A stretch of 64,000 nt of DNA from Burhinus oedicnemus (lineage: Eukaryota; Chordata; Aves; Charadriiformes; Burhinidae), in NCBI GenBank assembly GCA_008921705.1, contig VFFE01006813.1, positions 1,363,959 to 1,427,958 of the forward strand, given 5' to 3'. Every line of letters begins with the position of its first letter. Position 1 is the stretch's first letter. This document shows, in pieces, positions 53,590 to 64,000 of the stretch. Position numbers and translations under genes: made by a program. The notes beneath the pieces were generated by a model. The model searched no databases. It was not told where the DNA came from and was given only the letters and a program-made list of their open reading frames with translations.

Positions 53590-53755
53590 CCAGCTCTGCC
53601 CTGGCCTTCCTCACTGACCTTGGGCAATGATCACCTCTTCACTTTAAGATGGGGATAATACATATATCACAGGTTTGTCCTGGCCTTAAGTAATCCATCT
53701 TTTCAAAGCACTTTGAGAGCTTTGCTTGATGAGTACAGACATTATAATACTCATC
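53590..53755 (+). repeat. MIR SINE remnant, the clearest in the window
   Basis: In order: CACTGACCTTGGGCAATGAT, CACCTCTTCACTTTAAGATG, GGGGATAATACATATATCAC, and AAAGCACTTTGAGAGC, matching the MIR sequence from the 'tgaccttgggcaagtcac' core through the 'aatggggataat' and 'aaagcgctttgaga' boxes. The following CATTCAATGGGAGTTTTACC (53766-53785) resembles another old amniote repeat. Confidence 0.65.
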
Positions 53756-53959
53756 TGTTCCCATTACATTCAATGGGAGTTTTACCCTCTACAGAAGCAG
53801 GGCTGGGGGCTGCTGGTGTTATTGGGGGACCTAGAAAACAAACATGCCTGGGATATTCAAATGTTAGCATTTTGGGAGGGGCTATAGCAGATGAAAAGGC
53901 ACCACGCTTGCCTAGGGTTGTTCAGCGCTCTTCCAGGTTTGCTCTAGAATAAAGAGTAG

Positions 53960-56900
53960 AATTTTTCCATTAAAAATCAGAATGAGGCCTCACCGAGTCG
54001 TGCTGGTAAACATGTTCAGCTAGTGCCAGGTTGTAAAGGAGATGGGAGAGGCCAAGAAAAGCTACGACAGCAGAGAGAAACCAGAGACCAGCCAAGCTCA
54101 GAGGGGAAGCTTACTACAAGGTTCACTTTTGCTGTACTGAGTAATTGAGAACACCAGGAGGTGAATGTGTGGCTATTGCCCCAGGGACTAAACTTAGGGC
54201 AAGGTCATCCTAAGCATAAAGGGTGCCAAAGCTAAAGCAGCTCAGGCACAACGGTTCAGCGACAGGGTGCAGGGTAGGGATCCCCGAGCGGTTGCCAGCT
54301 CATAGGTCCATGGCACAGTGCAACGCAGAGACGATTTATCCACTCAGCCCTTGAAGCCGTTTTGCCCCATAAGGACAGTGACCTCTAAGCCCCCAGGCTA
54401 TTGCCGTACCGCAGTGCTGGTGCTCTCAGTCCTAGTGCAACACATGGGAAGCCAACCCAGCCTGTGATGGAGCTAAGCCTCTAGATCTAAGAAACAAATT
54501 GGGCAACTCTCATAAGAGTAAGGGTCTGATCCTTGTCTGCCTTAATGTAGTAGAAGCAGTAACAGCATATAGCTTCTATGGACAGCTTCTTGAGAGAAGG
54601 CTAATATTAATGTCTTGCTCACATTCACTGGACACGCTGCGCCTCTTCTGTTGCTGTCACATATCTCCATGGACTAAATCATATTAACTGTGTTTATTAT
54701 AAGAACTAAGTGATCAGCTGTGAACTTTCTTTGACATAAATATTTTGCCATTAGCAATGACAAATAGCAACGCTCGTGTTGTAAAAGTAACATTGGATTA
54801 TTCTGCTCCATGGAGGCATTTACGTCGAGAGACATCAGAAGGAAATCATGATCTTCAGGATCAAGAGGAACAGGCAAAAGCAGGAACGTGTAAGCAACAA
54901 TATTTATCCCACTGTGTAAGAAGAGTTAAAAATTAAGGAAGTGTTTTAAAAAATGAAAATAATTTATTTTTCTACATAGCTGTGGCGTATCCCTGCATAG
55001 CTAGCTCTGAACACCACTGCAGTCAGTGCACATCCATCAGGCATGGCGTGCTTGACTCGGTAGTGTATGCAAGTGCTTTGCACAGGTACCAGCCACAGCT
55101 GCACCTGCACTTTGTGTGCATTACACCATGCTGGCATTTCCCGGGTGGATCAGGCCCAACACTTTTCTGAATCCCATTATTACTAAACCTCTGCAGTTAC
55201 AGCTGAACAAAATAGGGATTTTTCTATTCTTGCAAGATTTCCTATATTTTTGAGTGGTGACATTGGCACCTTAAACCATGTCTGCTCGCAGGCTGAGCAG
55301 GATGGGAGAACACTGAGCAGCAAGGGGAATTAATTTCTCAGAGAGATTTTTCAAAGGTCCAAATGAGAGCTGGTGCTTTAAAAATAGCACCAACTATACT
55401 TCTATAGCACACCTCCTCTAAGGAATTCAGCCTGAGCACATAAGCTTGTCGCTTCCCTCCTGAGGCAGGCAGTCTCACACAGATGTGGATGCTTAGGCTC
55501 AAGGAGGACCACCAACTTGCTCCAGGCTCTCCTAGCAGAGAGTTAGACAAGTTAAAAATCCAGGACTATGCCTATATATATATATGTTTATGCATACTAT
55601 ACTTCATGGACTGTATGTCAAATACGTCAAAAGAACTACTAGGCGTAACAATTTTACCTTTCCTTTTATAAAAATCTTTAAAGACTGCAGATCTGCAGGC
55701 TTGTATTGTAAACTGTGGAACCCAAACAGTTTTCAGGCAGGAAATGCCAGGCAGCTGCCTGCCTGGATCCAAGGGCTGCTCAGGGTTGCAGTAACAGGCC
55801 TGGAGAAAGGATCACCTTTGAAGGGTGAGGATCCCACCTGGAGAGCTTAGAACAAGCTTGTAGTTGGCAGATGCGACATGAGATGTTACGTTAGGGATGT
55901 GGGAGACTAACAAACTGATGTCATGGCCAGGGTGTCTCCTGTGTCAAAGGGACTCCTGGCAAGGTTCTTTACAGCCAGGAAAGAATCACAAGACACAATC
56001 ACCAGGCTGGCAGTATTACTGGATTTTACCCCAGAGTGAGAGTTTAGGGAGACTGTAATGCAGAGGAGTTCTGGGAACTGGCAGCACAGCAATACATTGT
56101 GGGAAGGTCATCGGTGAGACAGAAGCAGAAGACACATTGCAGGGAACTGAACATAGGAATTAGGGCTCCCCAGACAAAAGATTTAAGAAGTTCACTGGAA
56201 GGACAAGCACCCAGAAAGGAGCTGCAGGATGAAGAGAGATTGATACAGAACAGCAATTGGTTTTGTGTCCACAGGACAGTGCTGTGCTAGAAACCCAGCG
56301 ATACGCTATAGACCAAAGTGGCAAATCCCTGAATCCAGGGGAAAAGCTTTGGAATGAGGCTCTGCATTTGAGGATCTCCAAAGGCAGGATTTTACTTTGG
56401 ATGAAGGGAAAGTCTCCTATATATAGCAGAAAAGCCAAGGCAGTAGCTGCATCAGAAAAATGAAAGTCACAGATGCAAGCAAAATATGGGCAATCTGGCT
56501 TTAATAGATGAAGTCAACATCTGCCCAGTGATGGGCATCTCAGAGACAGATGAGACATGGTTGAGATGTGACCCCTGCAATTAGGGAGCAGGGTTTCCTC
56601 TGCTGAATGCTAAATTCAGGCAGGTTTAGAGATGAATGAGAACTGCATGCCATAAGGGAGGGCCAGGAATAGAAAGCCCATGTGGGGGAAGAACACTCTA
56701 GATGTAGCAAATGCATCTCCAAGAGGCTTTATCATTCTTATTTTGTCACTACTATCAACAATAATAAGAAAAGAGCTTACAGAGCAACCTCCCCAATCCC
56801 TAAGCAATGCATCCAGAGATTAGCAGCAGAGACCAGTGGGCAGCTCGAGAAAAGCTGTTCAACAAATGTAGAGGCATGCATAATAAGATTACTGAATTGG

Positions 56901-58830
56901 AGTTGAATGTTTTCAAGGATAAACGTGATATTATTGCACTGGCAAAGACAGAGTAGGAACAGGGGAAAGGATGAGAAATAGCCTGCCAGAACAGAGGGAT
57001 TGCTGCAGCTGAGCTCCCAACAGGACAGGGACAAGTGGGAAGTGGAGGCAGTGAGGAGGAGAGGAAGTGCACATCCTACTTGACATGCAGATATGCAGAG
57101 AAGCTTTTTGCAAAGTGGGTGATGTCATCATGTTTTTCTCAGCCTTCAGGACACCAAGGGAAAAATAGATGAAACCAGCACACGCAGAGGAGTCTGTAAG
57201 ACGAGCAGACTTTTTCCCCCCGGCTCTGCGCAACACTAATTGCTCAAATATTGATCAGGGAAATAATTTGGAAGGACTAAAAGAAGAAAGGACTTCTTTT
57301 CCTCCTAAGAGGCAAGAAGGGTAAGGTTCTTAGAGTTGATGGAAAGGTCCAGGTGATCAGAGGATTTCCAAGACCATACAAGTTAATTAAGATGTTGAGT
57401 TGGTCTTATTTGTTTATACTGTAAAACATGGAACAACTGCAGTCTGTTTCAGGATGCCATGAAGTCTAGCTGGAATTACAGTTAGGCTGGTTCTCCCAAG
57501 GGGCACAAATGTCTCACCAGGCAGGTGAGACACCCACAGATCCTAACTAGCTTGATTAGTAAAAAAAAAAATGAGCTACAGGAGGGACTTCTGCTTTGGA
57601 AAGCCAGGGCAGCTAGCTGGGTTGTGGGTGTAAGAAACCAGCTGCCCAGGCCTAGCCTTAGCGAGGGAAAGAGTAACTAATATTAAAAGCCCAAACCCGA
57701 GGGGTGGAGAACTGCTAGCCACTACTGCCCTGACATGGATGCTAAGTCCTGAGAAAAAGCAGCAGTTCTGCTTGGCTTCTGGAGAGCTGCTTTTCTTCCC
57801 TGTGGAAGAGAAAACTACTGTAATACCTACTCCAGAAAATATCTGCACCACATGACCTAGGGTAAATCCAGACAGAAGGTGCACCAGAGAGTCCTCTATG
57901 GTTAAAAATGTATGTTGTGATTACACCAAAGTATAAAAAGAATATTATTTAAAACAAACAAAACAAACCAAAGAAACCGTTTAGTAGTTTAGTGATTGCT
58001 TTCGGGAGACTGGGAGAATGATAAAAATAAGCAGGAACATGCTAAAACAGTGATTGCAGGAAGAGGTAGCATCCAGAAAGACAGCAGTGAGTATTTCTCA
58101 GGGATATACAGACAAATAAAGCCACTGGAAGCAGGAGAAACTGATCCTTTAAAATATCTTGTAAGGCTAGAGAGAAAGAAATGAAGAGTTTTATTAAATA
58201 ACTGTCTGTTAAATATTTTTTCATTTGGTAGAGGGGAAAGTCCCTCAGTGCTCAGTTTTGTGCACAGGAGTTTTACCACTGGGCAAGGTGAGTGCAGGGG
58301 AGTACAGCACAGCAAGGGCCTCCGAGTTAAATGGACTGGTGGGTGAAATGGTTTGGGTGCCTGTTGCACAGTCTGACCCTGGAGGAAGGCTGGAGGGCTG
58401 CCCGTGGCTCTATGGCACCTCGCACAAGGACGGTGCGGCTTCGGTTACAGCTGTTGTTACAGCTGCAAGAGACTGCAGCATTATAGGAAGGAGTAAACAC
58501 CCTTCTGCCAGGGCTGGGGGATACCAAGGCAGCAAGCCTGGGGCTTCAACAGCTGTCCAGTTCCTCATTGTAGAAAGCTGGAGGTTCTCAAAGAGTGGGT
58601 ATTACAAAATCTAACAGAGTGTTCTTTCCAGTCACGTACAGGGTGAAGCATCGCACATAAATAAGACACTGCTTGCCATGAGGTAGTTAGTTTAAAAGCC
58701 AGACAGATTAGTTAAAAGATATGGGTAAATCCCCAGTGGATAAAAGAGCAACAAAAATTAAGGTCTGGGGGATTCTTCTTCTCTTATTTGAATGCTGTTT
58801 TCCACCCTAAGGTACATCATGTATAATTCC
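53960..58830. other. Intronic sequence, purine-rich plus strand at 55900-57350
   Basis: No gene recognised. The plus strand from about 55900 to 57350 is noticeably rich in A and G with repeated GGA/AAG text. It might be an old, decayed element, but I see no reverse transcriptase, gag or terminal repeat. A hairpin with 8-bp arms (AAAAGAAG/CTTCTTTT) lies at 57279-57300. Confidence 0.45.
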
Positions 58831-58834
58831 TGTT

Positions 58835-58917
58835 AAAAAAAAAACCAAAACAAAAACGAAACACAAACCAAAAAAAAAAACCAACACACCAAACCAAAAA
58901 ACCCACCAAACACAAGT
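58835..58917. repeat. A/C low-complexity tract
   Basis: About 80 bases of almost only A and C (AAAACC, AACAAA, CACCAAAC units). Simple sequence without a recognisable element body. Confidence 0.9.
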
Positions 58918-58919
58918 AG

Positions 58920-62054
<3,135 letters not shown>

Positions 62055-62255
62055 TCAGGCTGGACGCTCCAAGGTGCGGCGTGGGGCAGGGCGCGCGGGG
62101 GCCGGCTCTCCTCACCTCTCCTTCCCCTCCATGCCCCAGAGCTGCAAGAGAGGCCAACCATGGGTCCCCGCCCGCTGACCTCCGCGCCCGCCGCCGCCTG
62201 GCCGCGGCCTTATCCCGGCGCGGGGGAGCGCCCGGCCCCGCTAATCTGCTCAGGG

Positions 62256-62270
62256 GGCGGCGGCGGCGGC
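62256..62270. repeat. (GGC)5 trinucleotide run
   Basis: Five uninterrupted GGC units abut and run into RE1 copy A. It lies in the presumed 5' leader of KCNB1, where such runs can vary in length. Confidence 0.9.
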
Positions 62271-62294
62271 GCTGTCCGCCCCGGCGGTGCTGAA
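62268..62294 (-). promoter_or_regulatory. REST/NRSF (RE1) site with expanded spacing, copy A
   Basis: On the minus strand this reads TTCAGCACC, an 8-base GC-rich spacer, then GGACAGCGCC. Both halves match the two canonical RE1 half-sites exactly; the canonical gap is 2 bases, so the halves are 6 bases further apart here. Expanded RE1 sites with about this half-site separation are a known class of REST binding site. It lies 226-252 bases upstream of the KCNB1 start codon, and a second copy follows 58 bases further upstream. Confidence 0.65.
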
Positions 62295-62325
62295 CCGCGC
62301 TCCGGCGGGAGAGCGGCCGCGGGCA

Positions 62326-62352
62326 GGCGCTGTCCGCGCCCGCGGTGCTGAA
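62326..62352 (-). promoter_or_regulatory. REST/NRSF (RE1) site with expanded spacing, copy B
   Basis: Same arrangement as copy A: intact TTCAGCACC and GGACAGCGCC half-sites separated by 8 bases on the minus strand. The spacer differs slightly from copy A, so the match is not simply a recent perfect duplication. Both half-sites being unchanged in both copies suggests constraint on the motif. REST silences neuronal genes in non-neuronal cells, which suits a channel gene of neurons and beta cells; binding itself is inferred. Confidence 0.65.
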
Positions 62353-62843
62353 GGCCGCCCGCTCCCACGTGTCGGCCCGGGCGCTGCCGCCGAGCTCCCC
62401 CGGGCGGCGGCCGGGTGCCCCCCTCCCACCCTCCTCCCCCGGCGGGCCCCTGGGAGGGTCGCCCGCACACCGCGACCGGGGGAGCTGCGGAGGCTGGACA
62501 TGGCCCCGGGAGCCTCTGCTAGCAAAGGGCTGGGAACTGCTGACTGATCGGGGATGGCACAGAGCCTTCCCGAGCACCATTCAGCGGTGAGCCCCAAAAG
62601 GCGACGGGCCGCTAGCCAGGGGTGCGCTGGCACATTGTCCCCCATCCCGGAGCGGCCCACTGGGAGCGCACCGGTCCTGCCACCGCCGTCCCCCGAGCAC
62701 CCGGCCCCGCCGCCACCGCTGCTTCCTCCTGCCGAGGGGCCCTACTGGACCGCGGACACCGGACGGCGGGGCAGCCCCACTCCTCGGAGCCAGCGGTGCC
62801 CCCCGCCTTGCTTAGCCGTGGAGGCTGCAGGGAGACGCGGAGG

Positions 62844-62852
62844 CTTTTTATA
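62844..62852 (-). promoter_or_regulatory. TATA-like box upstream of KCNB1
   Basis: The minus strand reads TATAAAAAG inside an otherwise GC-rich island. If used, transcription would start near 62815-62825, giving an unspliced leader of about 780 bases that includes both RE1 motifs. CpG-island promoters often lack a functional TATA box, so this may be incidental. Confidence 0.35.
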
Positions 62853-63884
62853 ACTCCAGCACTGCAAATTTCCCGGAGGAAAGAGGTGGGGAAGAGAAAA
62901 GGGGCTATTTCCAGTCACTCCAACGACGCACTCTACCTCTCTGGGCTGTCCAGGGACGCCCCCACACACACCCCACGCCGACCTCTGCATAACAGGGAAA
63001 TCAACGAAAATCGGAATGAGGAAAATCCCCGAGCCTTCCTTGCAAAGCCAGGTGGCTTATGACAGCCCTGAGCACTGTTGCTTACACAAGATGGCACGAA
63101 GAGAAACCCCGGCGCAGAAAGGAACGGCTCCTCCATGCCCAGCCGGCACAGCTCCAGGGGCTCAGCCCCTTTCCCCGCCGATCCAGGTCCCTCCAGCCCC
63201 AAAACCGAAATTCCACCGCTGCCTCCGGGCCACCCCCAGGGCTGCTCTCCGGCCGCTGCCGCACACGAGGAAAGGCTCCCCTCCCTCGGCCCGAGCCCGG
63301 CCCGCACCTACCTCCTCCTGCGGGCTCCCAGCGAGGCGGTGCGGGGCTGTGCGGGGCCGAGGGCGGCTACATCCTGCGGCGGGGCGGGCAGCAGGGGCGG
63401 CCCCGCTCGCATCCCCCCGCGGGCAGCCTCAAGGCGGAGGGATGGCGGCCGCGCTCCCGGCTGTCCACGGAGCCCGGGGGGAGGGGAAGGGAAACGAGGT
63501 AAATCGGATCCCTCGGCAGGAAGCTTTCCAAGGCCTTCCCTCGGCTGCGACTCCTCACTCCTGCCTACAGTCAACGCCGAAGCCGCATCTGCCCCCGCCC
63601 CCCCGGCCCTCTCTCCGTGCAGACACAAAGGAAAGCTCCGGTACTTCCTTCTGCTGCCTCGGAACGGAGATCAACAAGTCTAGTCTGAACCTCCAGCTTT
63701 TCCCTGCAATTCTGTCCCGGAGTTGTTTGGAGCGAATTGGAAGTTGGGGGTGGAAGAGAGGAAGGCAGCTCCACCGTGAGCTGGGATGCAGCATTGCAGG
63801 GAAGGTTAACGCTTTCCTAGCCCGGCCCCGCCGCCCCGGGGCTGATTTACAGCGGGGGAGGCGCCTGGAACAGACCTAGCACCG

Positions 63885-64000
63885 CGGGGAGAGCCGCAGC
63901 ATCCTTCTTTAGGAGGATGGGGCTATTCCCACCATCCTCCAGCTCCCTGTGGTATCACCCGTGAAAACAGGAGCAGGGATTGGTGCCAGGAGAAAAACGA
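63885..64000. other. Right edge, nothing recognised
   Basis: CpG density falls after about 63880. No exon or motif that I can support. Confidence 0.5.

Noticed and set aside
53695..53720. TTTGAGAGC-type text as a separate tRNA gene
   Set aside because: It belongs to the MIR remnant; no cloverleaf or intact A and B boxes are present.
63016..63879. 287-codon plus-strand open frame upstream of KCNB1
   Set aside because: It lies in the CpG island, is Pro/Arg/Ala/Gly-rich, overlaps long frames in other phases and on the other strand, and shows no domain. GC-rich DNA has few stop codons.

Overview
This window looks like vertebrate nuclear DNA, most probably from a bird or another sauropsid. It holds one gene I can defend: the first coding exon of KCNB1 (Kv2.1, a delayed-rectifier potassium channel subunit) on the minus strand at 61476-62042. 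That exon encodes 189 residues (cytoplasmic N-terminus, T1 tetramerisation domain and linker to S1) and ends in a clean splice donor. No further exon of the channel is visible: nothing in the window encodes S1-S6, the pore or the long C-terminus. Everything from 61475 down to base 1 is therefore read as KCNB1 intron 1, continuing past the left edge. The organism call rests on the N-terminal protein sequence, the absence of mammalian Alu/L1/B1-type repeats, the low repeat load and a few old MIR-like SINE remnants. It is an inference, and the species is not determined.

Layout: (1) 62043-63880 is a strongly GC- and CpG-rich promoter/leader upstream of the KCNB1 start codon. It has a minus-strand TATA-like box, GC boxes, an E-box, out-of-frame upstream ORFs, and two near-identical, tandemly placed REST/NRSF (RE1) motifs with both half-sites intact but expanded spacing. 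(2) 1-61475 is a long intron with no convincing exon. It contains a 166-bp near-identical direct duplication (35113 and 36573), several ancient SINE remnants (clearest at 50.8-53.8 kb), short tandem repeats and low-complexity tracts. It also has a decayed coiled-coil-like relic near 26 kb, a compact RFX/HNF4/HNF1-like motif cluster near 4.17 kb, a GC-box/TATA arrangement near 31.6 kb that resembles an internal promoter on the opposite strand, and several AT-rich, homeodomain-motif-rich blocks that could be conserved enhancers.

Functional picture: the gene is an excitable-cell potassium channel (neurons, pancreatic beta cells). The paired REST motifs would fit silencing of the gene outside neurons and endocrine cells, and the intron offers candidate enhancers. 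Most open reading frames in this window are chance frames in intronic or CpG-island sequence and are not annotated. Repeat and conservation calls were made by eye and carry modest confidence.
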